From assembly GCA_028824715.1 (NCBI GenBank), contig JAPPCV010000118.1, positions 1 to 64,000 of the forward strand: 64,000 bases of DNA. The letters are read 5' to 3'. The number at the start of each line of letters is the position of its first letter. Position 1 is the stretch's first letter. This DNA is from Boseongicola sp. Lineage in GTDB: Bacteria > Pseudomonadota > Alphaproteobacteria > Rhodobacterales > Rhodobacteraceae. The position numbers were made by a program, and so were the translations under genes. Below the pieces are notes generated by a model. The model saw only the letters and a list, made by a program, of their open reading frames with translations, was not told where the DNA came from and ran no database searches. Positions 35,564-43,859 of the stretch are shown here, piece by piece.

Positions 35564-36208
35564 ATGGCCTTTGACATCGAAGCGTGTCGGCAGGAATTCC
35601 GGCGTCTTGACCGTTGCAACGGCGCCTGGCGGACTGACCGCATCCCGACCAGCGAGGACATCCATGCCCGCTGGCACTGGCAGACCGAAAAGGCGGTTCC
35701 GGATCCCGCGGCTTCAGGCATCGGGCGCCACAGCGCCCTGATCAGCGGCAAAGGAAAGTGCGTCCCTCGGAATGACGCGACCCCGCTGGAGAAGCGCTTT
35801 CGCTACCTGCCGATGCCGCTGGAGTGGTTTGAAAACGCACCGGCCAGGCAGGTGTTCAGGGAGCCGGATCCGGAGCACAAGTTGCTGTCACGGCTTTCCG
35901 GCAGGCACCTGGCGGGATATACAGGCCGTCCCTCGGGGTCGGAACTGTATGCCTGGCTGGTCGAGGGGACGGAGACCGAGGAGCAACGCGACTGGCTGAA
36001 CGAGCTCTTGCAGGACATACATGAGGAGGACTATCCGCAGTTGCGTCGCCGTGACGCCTTGAGCGCCTGGCACATCGCCCGCGCCGTCCTGGATGGCGAC
36101 ATCCGCCGCGGCGCCCTGTCGAGGTGGCTGAATCAGTTCGCCGAGAGACCGGAAGGCTGGAAGGACGAGGTTCCTGGCGAAGAGATGCAGCCCGCAGGTG
36201 CGTCGTGA
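35564..36208 (+). CDS. Unknown protein coupled to AbiEii nucleotidyltransferase
   Basis: Protein of 214 residues that I do not recognise. It is charged, rich in Arg, Glu and Trp, with no membrane segment, and has a helical C-terminal half (EEQRDWLNELLQDIHEEDYP, AWHIARAVLDGDIRRGALSR). The last four bases overlap the start of the AbiEii-like gene (GTGA), so the two are made together. By position it is the candidate antitoxin or partner of that toxin, although it lacks the usual winged-helix AbiEi sequence. Confidence 0.7.
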   Translation: MAFDIEACRQEFRRLDRCNGAWRTDRIPTSEDIHARWHWQTEKAVPDPAASGIGRHSALISGKGKCVPRNDATPLEKRFRYLPMPLEWFENAPARQVFREPDPEHKLLSRLSGRHLAGYTGRPSGSELYAWLVEGTETEEQRDWLNELLQDIHEEDYPQLRRRDALSAWHIARAVLDGDIRRGALSRWLNQFAERPEGWKDEVPGEEMQPAGAS

Positions 36209-36867
36209 GCGATCTCGAGATTCTCCCTCCGGCAGACGCGATTCTCGAACAGGTCGCGCCGGCGTTGTTGCAGGTGCTGAACCGCGAAGAGATCCTGATC
36301 GGAGGCGGAACCGCGCTGGCCGCTAGGTGGCGACACCGCCGGAGCGCCGACATCGACCTGACTGTTCCGGCGGCGTGCCTTGCCGGGAAGCAGGAACTGA
36401 TGGCCCGTCTTCTGACGGAGTGTTCCGTCATGGATGTCCAGTTCGGTCCTGGACGGCTGGCCGGCGATTGCGAGAGCGGTGACTTTTGCATCATGACTAC
36501 GGCGCCTCTTCTGCCTTCCCTGCCGGTTCCGGACGGTCGCGAAAACAGGTTCGGACTTGGCCTTGAGGCAACGGCAGAGATCCTTGCGCGAAAACTGAGG
36601 CACCGGATTTACAGCAACGGCACGTTTGTCTCCCGGGACTTCTACGACATCTGTACCGCCGGGGAGGAAGACAGGGAGGCTCTTGATCTTGCGCTTTCCG
36701 TCATGAGCGACGAGGAACGGTGGGAGATTTCGAGAGAAATCGCCGGCATGGGCGCCGGGGCCGTGCGTCTTGGACGTCCCTTGACCGAAGTCCACCGGCC
36801 TTCGTGGCTGAAAGACCTAGGCGAACGCACGGCGGAACTGATTGCGCCTTCGCGTCCAGGGACTTGA
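36205..36867 (+). CDS. AbiEii/AbiGii-type nucleotidyltransferase (toxin-like)
   Basis: Protein of 220 residues of the nucleotidyltransferase superfamily found as toxins in AbiE systems. The active-site region is ILIGGGTALAARWRHRRSAD followed by IDLTV, giving the Gly-rich start and the Asp-x-Asp pair, and EILARKLRHRIYSNG with Lys and Arg further on. The GTG at 36205 overlaps the upstream stop. AbiEii proteins add nucleotides to tRNA or act as GTP-binding toxins in phage defence. A separate AbiEi-like gene lies convergent at 37908. Confidence 0.82.
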   Translation: MSDLEILPPADAILEQVAPALLQVLNREEILIGGGTALAARWRHRRSADIDLTVPAACLAGKQELMARLLTECSVMDVQFGPGRLAGDCESGDFCIMTTAPLLPSLPVPDGRENRFGLGLEATAEILARKLRHRIYSNGTFVSRDFYDICTAGEEDREALDLALSVMSDEERWEISREIAGMGAGAVRLGRPLTEVHRPSWLKDLGERTAELIAPSRPGT

Positions 36868-37060
36868 CCGTGTGCAAGGCCCAGTGCGACGAGATCTGGC
36901 CGTTCATCTACTGCAAGACAAAGTAGATTAGACGCACCGAGGCTGCGCCACGCGGGGAGGGCAACGTGTGGACCTAGACGGCGCTGGATAAAGATGACGC
37001 ACGGACCTGGCCTGGAGGCTCTCGTCAGTTTCGCGCACGAACCAGACAGGTGTGCTCGCG

Positions 37061-37546
37061 TCAGTCGGCCTCGCCGCGGCCGTCGAACCGGCTGGAGCCT
37101 TCACGCGTGACACTCGACGACTTCTCCGCGACGATCGACAGCACGTCCTTCCACGGCGCAGGGCCGGCGACGTTGACCGAGAGGAGGGACCTGAAGTTGC
37201 TGACCGCGGCGGTCCGTGCCTCCTCGTCCGGCGACGCCGAGAGAACAGGCCCCTGCCCGGTCGCCATGCGCTCGACTTCCCGAATCGTGAACGCGCGAAA
37301 GACGCGCTCGAGCAGCCGGACCCGTGCGACTTTCAGGAGACCTTTGTTCGGTGCAGTCGCTTCGGTCGGGAGCACTTGGCGCTCAGCGCGAATTTCGGCC
37401 GCTTCGGGGACGGTTCCGAACTCCAAAGCGGATCCAAGCTGGGCGGCCCAGTTTTCGTACCTAGTGCCCTTCGTTGCAACCTCGGCCCTCGCCGCCGCCA
37501 ACTCCAGTGGTGTCGGCTCGGCGCCGTCCGGATCCCTTCTCTGCAT
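37061..37546 (-). CDS. Hypothetical protein, possibly out-of-frame continuation of AbiEi-like gene
   Basis: Open frame of 161 residues with protein-like composition (ALEFGTVPEAAEIRAERQVL, VARVRLLERVFRAFTIREVE) but no recognised domain. It begins inside the AbiEi-like frame, in a different phase, at the point where that frame turns arginine-rich. It may be a separate small gene or the true C-terminal part after a frameshift near 37540-37570. No good ribosome binding site is seen at 37546. Confidence 0.35.
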   Translation of the reverse strand: MQRRDPDGAEPTPLELAAARAEVATKGTRYENWAAQLGSALEFGTVPEAAEIRAERQVLPTEATAPNKGLLKVARVRLLERVFRAFTIREVERMATGQGPVLSASPDEEARTAAVSNFRSLLSVNVAGPAPWKDVLSIVAEKSSSVTREGSSRFDGRGEAD

Positions 37547-37908
37547 TCCTTCAGCGAAAAGCGACTTGTACCGCTGCTGATGACCTGCACTTCGGAAATG
37601 AACACGGAATGCTGGATGCCGAAGAGCATCAGGCCGGTGTGGTAGCCCAGCACGCCGTCCGGGCGGTACTCGCTGACGTGGATGTAGTCCGGCAGCACGA
37701 GGCGGCCGGGCGTCCTGTGGTCCGGGACGGCGGCGAACACCTCTCGGCGGAGCCGCCTGATGCGCTCGGCAGCGACCTGCTTCCAGAGCAGGCGGCCGAC
37801 GGCGGCCGAATCCTTCGGCAGGCCCATTGCGGCGGCGAACTCGTCACGTCTGAACACCGGATTGGCGTCCATGAAGGCCGTCGCCCGTTCCAGCAGTTCC
37901 GTCACCAT
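37333..37908 (-). CDS. AbiEi-like winged-helix regulator, probably frameshifted
   Basis: The first 120 residues look like an AbiEi-type antitoxin: a winged helix (NPVFRRDEFAAAMGLPKDSA, WKQVAAERIRRLRREVFAAV), then YRPDGVLGYHTGLMLFGIQHSVF, the segment present in AbiEi_4 proteins. From about residue 125 the frame becomes SRHHWSWRRRGPRLQRRALG, which is unlike protein. A frameshift near 37540-37570 is likely. It is convergent to the AbiEii-like gene about 470 bases away and could be its displaced regulator. Confidence 0.55.
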   Translation of the reverse strand: MVTELLERATAFMDANPVFRRDEFAAAMGLPKDSAAVGRLLWKQVAAERIRRLRREVFAAVPDHRTPGRLVLPDYIHVSEYRPDGVLGYHTGLMLFGIQHSVFISEVQVISSGTSRFSLKECREGIRTAPSRHHWSWRRRGPRLQRRALGTKTGPPSLDPLWSSEPSPKRPKFALSAKCSRPKRLHRTKVS

Positions 37909-38399
37909 CGTCTCCGCTCTTGGAGAAGGACTACCGGAATTCCGCCTTCAATGCACTACCCGTCCGCCCGACAATCAGCGAATCGTGCCGGAACCGGAGT
38001 GGCACATCGGCGTCAATGACGCGCTTCGCCAAGGGCACGATTTCGCGGACCGAGAACTACCGTGCCCGACAGGGTGCCCGGTGCCGTGCAGCCGGCGCAT
38101 CGCCTCCGTGACCCGAGCCCGTGCCGCCGCCGCGCTGGCCGACGCGATCTCATCGGGCGGATGGAACACGCCACCAGACATGGTGCCGTTGCTGAAACCG
38201 CAGCCCGTGCGGTCGACCAGGATACATGCGGCACGGAGGATCGCAACGTCCGAACGCTGCGCCGCCAAGCCTCCGGGCAGTCAGACAAACACGACAAAGT
38301 TGCCCGCGCCCGCCAACTCGAGGATGGCGATGTGACAGTCCCTCTCCGCCGCCGGGATTGCGGGCGGAAACTCGCCGACCTTGGCGTGGGAATGGAGCA
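37909..38399. other. Low-confidence stretch before cobF end
   Basis: About 490 bases with only short frames. A minus-strand frame (38281-38430) reads HSHAKVGEFPPAIPAAERDC and ILELAGAGNFVVFV, which looks protein-like, and another (37975-38268) reads SDVAILRAACILVDRTGCGF. They could be pieces of a decayed gene after cobF, but I cannot name it. Confidence 0.35.
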
Positions 38400-39173
38400 T
38401 CAGCTCGCGGCAGCGTGCTTCCTCGCAGTCAATTTCCGACGCTTCAGCAGATAAGTGTCCATGATCCAGCCATGTGCGTCCCTCGCAGCCGCCCGGATCT
38501 CTGCAATGCGCTCCGCGACCTTGGCCAGAGGGCCACTTTCCAGCACCTGGCCCTCCATCCCCAGATATGCGCCCCACCAGACATGCAACTGGCCCGGATC
38601 AAGGTTACGGAAGCTCAGTTCTCCGTCCAGCATGACCGCAACAGTGTCCGCGCCCTCGGGCCATCCGTCCTCGCGCAGCCGCCGCCCGGTCGTGATCGTG
38701 ACAGGCGCGTTGATCTCGTTCAATGGAATGCCGTGCGCGGCCGTCAGCGCCTGCAGCGCGGTGATGCCCGGCACAACCCTGACCTTCGGTGCAGGGCGAA
38801 GCCGCGCCGCGATCCTGAGCGTGCTGTCATAGAGCGACGGATCGCCCCAGACAGGCAATGCCACGCGTTTCTCGTCCCTGTCTGCGAGAGCCGCATCCCA
38901 GGCCCTGCAGATATCGCCATGCCAGGCATCGACGCTTGCCAGGTAGCCGGACCCGGCATCGCGGACCGGCATGTCAAACTCGAGGATGCGCGAGTCCGCC
39001 TCCTCGCCCAGGACTGACACGCAGACCCTTCTCTTCAATTCCGCCAGTTCCGCCCTTTCAGGCCCCTTTCTCGGAAGGAGGATGCAGTCCGCCTTGCGAA
39101 TCTCCGCCTCGCCCTCGCGCGTCAGGTGGTCCAGGCTTCCCGTGCCGATTCCTATCAGGACCAGTTCATCCAT
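38400..39173 (-). CDS. cobF: Precorrin-6A synthase (deacetylating)
   Basis: SAM-dependent methyltransferase of 257 residues that methylates C1 of precorrin-5 and releases acetate. Family marks are the start DELVLIGIGTGSLDHLT, LLPRKGPERAEL, LPVWGDPSLYDSTLRI, VVPGITALQALTAAHGIPLN and the C-terminal WIMDTYLLKRRKL. Having CobF places the pathway on the aerobic branch. The ATG at 39173 overlaps the cobA stop by 8 bases; the longer open frame upstream is antiphase to cobA. Confidence 0.93.
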   Translation of the reverse strand: MDELVLIGIGTGSLDHLTREGEAEIRKADCILLPRKGPERAELAELKRRVCVSVLGEEADSRILEFDMPVRDAGSGYLASVDAWHGDICRAWDAALADRDEKRVALPVWGDPSLYDSTLRIAARLRPAPKVRVVPGITALQALTAAHGIPLNEINAPVTITTGRRLREDGWPEGADTVAVMLDGELSFRNLDPGQLHVWWGAYLGMEGQVLESGPLAKVAERIAEIRAAARDAHGWIMDTYLLKRRKLTARKHAAAS

Positions 39174-39888
39174 CGGACAACGCTCCGTAAAGGATGAGCG
39201 TGGGCGCGTGGCCCGCGTCCTCCGTGCGCAGCCGGTCCGCCAGTTCGGCCACCGTGGACCAGCCAATGTTTTGCTCGGAAGTTGTCACGGCCTCCGCCAT
39301 CAGCGCAGGCGATTCGCCGGGCAGGCCATGCGCCATCAGGATTCCGGCAAGGTCGGCAAATGTGCGGCGCCCCATGTAGACCACCGTCGTTGCGTGGACG
39401 TCGGCGAGCGCCGCAACGTTCAAGTCCTCCGGCAGGTTCCCTGCCACATCATGGCCGGTGATGAACTGCACGCGGCGCGAGGCCAGTCGACGCGTCAACG
39501 GGATTCCGGCCTCCGCTGCCGCCGCGCAGGCGGAAGGCACGCCTGGAATGATCTCGAAATCCAGCGCCTCTGCGCGCAGCGCCGCCAATTCCTCTTCCAG
39601 CCGCCCGAAAATTCCGCCATCGCCCGACTTCAGCCGCACGACCCGCCCTCCCCGCTTGGCATATTCGACAAGGAGGCGACTGACGTGATCCTGCCGTGGC
39701 GACTTCCGGCCCGCACGCTTGGCGACGCTCACCAGGTCAGCATCAGGACTTGCGTGTTCCAGGATCGGGCCGGACGACAGGTCGTCATACAGGATCGCGT
39801 CCGCGCGCCGCAGCCGGTCCACGGCCTTCAGCGTCAGCAGTCCCGGGTCGCCCGGCCCCGAGCCCACGAAACTCACGAACCCGCTCAT
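39166..39888 (-). CDS. cobA: Uroporphyrinogen-III C-methyltransferase
   Basis: SUMT of 240 residues; makes precorrin-2 by methylating C2 and C7 of uroporphyrinogen III. It shows FVGSGPGDPGLLTLKAVDRL, YDDLSS, KRAGRKSP, VVRLKSGDGGIFGR, IIPGVPSACAAAAEAGIPLT and VVYMGRR. It has no CysG-type siroheme domain, fitting a dedicated cobalamin role. It overlaps cobB (ATGA) and cobF. Confidence 0.95.
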   Translation of the reverse strand: MSGFVSFVGSGPGDPGLLTLKAVDRLRRADAILYDDLSSGPILEHASPDADLVSVAKRAGRKSPRQDHVSRLLVEYAKRGGRVVRLKSGDGGIFGRLEEELAALRAEALDFEIIPGVPSACAAAAEAGIPLTRRLASRRVQFITGHDVAGNLPEDLNVAALADVHATTVVYMGRRTFADLAGILMAHGLPGESPALMAEAVTTSEQNIGWSTVAELADRLRTEDAGHAPTLILYGALSDG

Positions 39889-41213
39889 GCCTCGCCCGCG
39901 ATGAGGTGGAAGAAAGTTCCCGTGACGAATTCGCGAACGGATCCCGTCTCGGGCACGGCATTTCCGTCGGCGTCAAAGACCTCGGCCAAGGGCGGGTCGG
40001 GCTGCTCAAGTATGGTCGAATAGTGGAACTCGTGCCCCCTAAGGGCGCGCCCCTGTTCGAACCCGGGCATTCCGGCCACCAGGATCGCGCGCCGGTAGCC
40101 CAGATGGAACTTGCGCCGCTCGTAGCTCGTCACGAGTCCCAGAAGGCCGGCCATCCGGTGCCGTGCGCCATCCTTGTCGACCAGCGCCTCTCCCAGGGCC
40201 ATGTATCCTCCGCATTCGCCGTGGACCGGTCCTGTTGCGGCATGTCGGCGCAGGCCTTTCATGAACCGTGACGAGGCCGCCAGCCGCCCCGCGTGAAGCT
40301 CCGGATATCCGCCGGGAAGCCACACGAGATCAGCCGAAGCGTCGGGTGCCTCGTCAGCGAGAGGCGAAAAGGGCATGACCTCCGCACCGGCCCGCCGCCA
40401 GCCTTCCATGAGGTGCGGATAGGCGAAGGAGAACGCGGCGTCCCGCGCGAGCGCGATCCGTTGCGCGGGCGGCTCCGGCAGGGCGCCGGACGCTGGCAGT
40501 CCGGTCGACGAGGCGAGTTTTCGGAGCGCCTCCAGATCCACGTGCTCGCGAAGAAACGCTGCATAGTCCGCAATCGCGCGTTCCAGATCGGGATGCTCCA
40601 CCGCCTGAATGAGGCCCAAGTGCCGTTCGGGCAATTTCAGGTCCCCGCGCCTTGGCAAGGCGCCCAGTACCGGGATGCCGACGCGATCCATGCCGAGCCG
40701 CGCCAGGCGTTCATGCCTCGGACTCGCGACCCGGTTCAGGATGACGCCCGCGAAAGGCAGTTCCGGATCATAGGCCCTGAACCCGAGCGCGGCAGCTGCC
40801 GAGGATTGCGCCTGACCGCTGACGTCAACGACGAGCACCACTGGCCAGCCGGCGTGCCGGGCGGTCTCGGCACTTGAGCCGGACCCGAGAGCGCCCCGTC
40901 CCGCGACTCCGTCAAACAGCCCCATCGAACCTTCCGCGACGACAATGTCGGCACCGGACGCCTCCGTCGCGATGATGGCAAACAGGCTCTCGTCCATGGC
41001 CCAGGAGTCGAGGTTGAAGGAGCGCCGTCCGGCCGCCGCCTCGTGAAAGGCGGGATCTATGTAGTCCGGCCCGCTCTTGAACGGCTGTACGGAAAGTCCT
41101 TCCTCACGAAGCGCCCGCAGGAGGCCCAACGCCACGGTGGTCTTGCCCGTCCCGGACGCGGGAGCGGAAACGAATAGCCCGGGCGGAAGCCGAACAAGGC
41201 TCACGGCAAGCAT
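39885..41213 (-). CDS. cobB: Hydrogenobyrinic acid a,c-diamide synthase
   Basis: ATP- and glutamine-dependent amidotransferase of about 442 residues that amidates the a and c side chains. The N-terminal P-loop is SAPASGTGKTTVALGLLRAL with KSGPDYIDPAFH; the C-terminal glutaminase part has LVWLPGGYPELHAGRLA, GPVHGECGGYMALGEALVD (catalytic Cys) and LRGHEFHYS (His). The ATG at 41213 is directly behind an AGGGGGG; a GTG at 41204 has better spacing and may be the true start. It heads the cobBAF block. Confidence 0.94.
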   Translation of the reverse strand: MLAVSLVRLPPGLFVSAPASGTGKTTVALGLLRALREEGLSVQPFKSGPDYIDPAFHEAAAGRRSFNLDSWAMDESLFAIIATEASGADIVVAEGSMGLFDGVAGRGALGSGSSAETARHAGWPVVLVVDVSGQAQSSAAAALGFRAYDPELPFAGVILNRVASPRHERLARLGMDRVGIPVLGALPRRGDLKLPERHLGLIQAVEHPDLERAIADYAAFLREHVDLEALRKLASSTGLPASGALPEPPAQRIALARDAAFSFAYPHLMEGWRRAGAEVMPFSPLADEAPDASADLVWLPGGYPELHAGRLAASSRFMKGLRRHAATGPVHGECGGYMALGEALVDKDGARHRMAGLLGLVTSYERRKFHLGYRRAILVAGMPGFEQGRALRGHEFHYSTILEQPDPPLAEVFDADGNAVPETGSVREFVTGTFFHLIAGEA

Positions 41214-41520
41214 CCCCCCTCTTCAGTTCCGGCCGGAGCCGGACCTGCGAACCGGCAAGAGCGCAAGGCTTCATGCCTTGAATCACGTCGAACCAGCCAG
41301 TGCAAGGCCCCGCGACTCAACATCTTCCCAGCCCTGAACAATGAGGAATTTCGGGAGGTCTGGACAACCCGGAGGCTAACCTGCCACACACGATTCGTAG
41401 CGTCAACAAAGGGAGCGCGCATTCCCTCCCGGCCTGTGAGCGAGAACATCCAGCGCGAAAGGCGGATCGAACGGGGAACGCAAGATGAAGGAGAGTCACA
41501 TGACGAGGAGAAGGAACGCA

Positions 41521-41994
41521 ATGAAGGCGACGATTAGGACGGCCGCCGGTCTGGCGCTCGCCGTCACGCTGGGCGGCTGCATGGGATCCAACGAGCTGGC
41601 CGGCACGACATTCGGCGGCATCGCCGGCGGGGTGATAGGCAACCAGTTCGGAGACGGGGACGGCAAGGTCGCCGCCACCGCCCTAGGCGCCGTGGTCGGC
41701 GCGAGCTTGGGCGGCGCCTTGGGCCGCTCCCTCGACGAGCAGTCCCGGGCCATGGCTGACCGGGCGACCCTTCAGGCGGTGACATCCGGTTCATCGGACA
41801 CCTATACTTGGGAGAATCCCGCCAATGCCGGCGGTCCGGCGACCGGGCAGGTCAACGTCACTCGCGTGGGAAGCAACTCGGCAGGACAGCCCTGCCGCGA
41901 GTACATCAGCACTGTCAGGATCGCCGGCGAGAGCCAGGAGGCCTTTGGAATCGCCTGCCGGGAAGCCGACGGCAGCTGGCGGATCGTTCAGTAG
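41521..41994 (+). CDS. Glycine-zipper lipoprotein
   Basis: Lipoprotein of 157 residues. Signal KATIRTAAGLALAVTLGGC ends in a lipobox with Cys. A glycine zipper follows (FGGIAGGVIGNQFGDGDGKV, LGAVVGASLGGALGRSLDEQ), then a C-terminal domain resembling the RT0821/Lpp0805 surface-protein family with a conserved Cys-Arg-Glu (QPCREYISTVRI, GIACREADGSW). AAGGA before the ATG at 41521 sets the start; 41485 and 41500 are alternatives. It lies on the plus strand between cobB and cobM and has no evident cobalamin role. Confidence 0.85.
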   Translation: MKATIRTAAGLALAVTLGGCMGSNELAGTTFGGIAGGVIGNQFGDGDGKVAATALGAVVGASLGGALGRSLDEQSRAMADRATLQAVTSGSSDTYTWENPANAGGPATGQVNVTRVGSNSAGQPCREYISTVRIAGESQEAFGIACREADGSWRIVQ

Positions 41995-42103
41995 AAGGGC
42001 ATCCCGTCCCGCGATGCATGGCAAGTCGGCTGCGCCTGCGACAGGAAGCCGGTGCCCGGCCGCCGTCTCCGATGCAGGTCACGTCGCGGGGAGGCGTTCC
42101 GGC

Positions 42104-42892
42104 CTAGCCACGATCGGTCACGCCTGAACGCGTTCCCGCCACGCGCGGCCTGTAGCGGCGGTCATAGTCGGGTGAGTAGAGTGCGCTTCGCCCCCCCGAC
42201 CCGTCGCCAAGCGCCGCGCCGACGAGAATCAGTGCCGTTCGGGATATGCCCCCGTCCATCTCTCCCACGATCGTGGCGAGGGTGCCGCGGATGATTCTCT
42301 CGTCGGGCCAGCTCGCCCGAAAGACGACGGCCACGGGACAATCCGCGCCGTAGAAGGGCTGCAGTTCCGCCACGACCTCCGACAGACGGTGAATCGAAAG
42401 GTGGATGGCAAGCGTCGCGCCCGTGGTCGCGAATCCCGCAAGGGTCTCACGCGGGGGCATTGCGGAAGCGCGCCCGGACGTGCGTGTCAGGACGACGGAC
42501 TGGGCAACTTCCGGCAAGGTCAGTTCCGCTCCGAGCGTTGCGGCTGCTGCAGCGAAAGCCGGCACGCCTGGCGTGACCGACACCGGGATGTCCGCCTCCC
42601 GGAGCCTGTCCATCTGCTCGCCCATGGCGGACCAGATGGACGGGTCGCCGGAATGAAGGCGTGCGACGTCCTGGCCGGCGTCATGTGCCGCACGGCATTC
42701 GGCGATGATCGCATCGAGATCTAGGGGCGCGGAATTCACGATCCGTGCCCCCTTCGGGCAATGCGACAGGATCTCCTCTGGCACGAGCGAGCCTGCGTAG
42801 ATGCACACCGGGCACGAGGAGACCAGGTCACGACCCCGCAGCGTGATCAGGTCTGCGGCCCCGGGTCCGGCCCCAATGAAATGCACTGTCAT
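42104..42892 (-). CDS. cobM: Precorrin-4 C11-methyltransferase
   Basis: SAM-dependent methyltransferase of 262 residues. [80 protein letters not shown] and [12 protein letters not shown] are the CobM/CbiF signatures. Other cob genes precede it on the minus strand, with a Uma2-like gene inserted between cobL and cobM; it may have its own promoter in 42893-43043. Confidence 0.95.
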   Translation of the reverse strand: MTVHFIGAGPGAADLITLRGRDLVSSCPVCIYAGSLVPEEILSHCPKGARIVNSAPLDLDAIIAECRAAHDAGQDVARLHSGDPSIWSAMGEQMDRLREADIPVSVTPGVPAFAAAAATLGAELTLPEVAQSVVLTRTSGRASAMPPRETLAGFATTGATLAIHLSIHRLSEVVAELQPFYGADCPVAVVFRASWPDERIIRGTLATIVGEMDGGISRTALILVGAALGDGSGGRSALYSPDYDRRYRPRVAGTRSGVTDRG

Positions 42893-43043
42893 TTCAGTCC
42901 CTTGAGCGTTTCAATTGCCTTGATCGCCCTGGCGCCATCGCTGCTTTCAAGTCTCTCATTGATTTGGCATTCGGACTCTCGTGCTTCACGGTGCGTCGGC
43001 CAGGTCGCGTGGACGCGAGCCGTCGTCGTCGCCGACGTTCAAT

Positions 43044-43691
43044 TCACTTGCCGGGTGCGTCACCGTCAGTGGCGGCGCTTTCAGGCCAGAGCGCGTCCAG
43101 CGGAAAGCTTATGGCGTCGAAGGGTGGCAACGAGACTGGCGCGTCGTCCGCCAGCGTGGCCAGCAGCACCCAGTGGCCGTCGCGGAGTTCGAACGCTTCA
43201 AGCATCTTCGGAACGGGATCCACGAACCAGAGGTGCGAGACGCCTTCCCTGGCGTAGATCGTCCGTTTCTCGTTCATGTCGATCCGGCGGGTCGAGGACG
43301 ACAGCACCTCGCACGCCCAGTCGGGCGGGATGGAGCAATATGCTGCATCCGGATACTCGGGCATCGTGTCGCGCCTCCATCCGGCCAGGTCCGGCACCAC
43401 GATGTCCTCGCCCAGGTGCAGTTCCGGTTCGAAGACGATCCACCACCCGCCGGGGCCGCCGCGGCCGCGGCCAAACGGCGCAACCAGTTCCCCGCCCAAA
43501 ATCGAACTCGCCCAGGCATGTCGCGCGGCAGGCCTTGGATGGGTGTGAAGCGTGCCTGCGAGCACTTCGGCCACCATGTGGGGCGGTGCGTCGAGCACGT
43601 CCCGGTAGGTCGCCTTGCGATGAGACCTGCCAGTCGGTCTCGCCTGAACGTTCATGCCTTGCGCCTCCAGTTGCATGCCCAGAATACGCAT
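43044..43691 (-). CDS. Uma2-family endonuclease-like protein
   Basis: Protein of about 215 residues of the Uma2 (DUF820) group with a PD-(D/E)xK nuclease fold. Features are YRDVLDAPPHMVAEVLAGTL, HAWASSILGGELVAPFG, EDIVVPDLAGWRR, and CEVLSSSTRRIDMNEKRTIY followed by YAREGVSHLWFVDP. An ATG 12 codons in (MNVQARP) is a possible later start. The biological role of the family is uncertain. It interrupts the cob gene order between cobL and cobM. Confidence 0.85.
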   Translation of the reverse strand: MRILGMQLEAQGMNVQARPTGRSHRKATYRDVLDAPPHMVAEVLAGTLHTHPRPAARHAWASSILGGELVAPFGRGRGGPGGWWIVFEPELHLGEDIVVPDLAGWRRDTMPEYPDAAYCSIPPDWACEVLSSSTRRIDMNEKRTIYAREGVSHLWFVDPVPKMLEAFELRDGHWVLLATLADDAPVSLPPFDAISFPLDALWPESAATDGDAPGK

Positions 43692-43859
43692 GGGTCGGAA
43701 GTTGGCAACTCATTCCGCCAGTTCACGTTGTCACCGAATGCTTTGAATCCGGAGGCGAATCGCCGGATCGGCGGTCTCCCGATCCTTCATCCGGCAACTG
43801 CTTGCGAGCGATGCACGTCTTTCCCTGAATCGTGAAGTGACCGCCGAGATCGGCCGCCT

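Noticed and set aside
37975-38297. Short minus-strand frame after cobF as a saccharopine-dehydrogenase-like end or CobE
   Set aside because: A few residues look suggestive but there is no start, no conserved motif and several stops.
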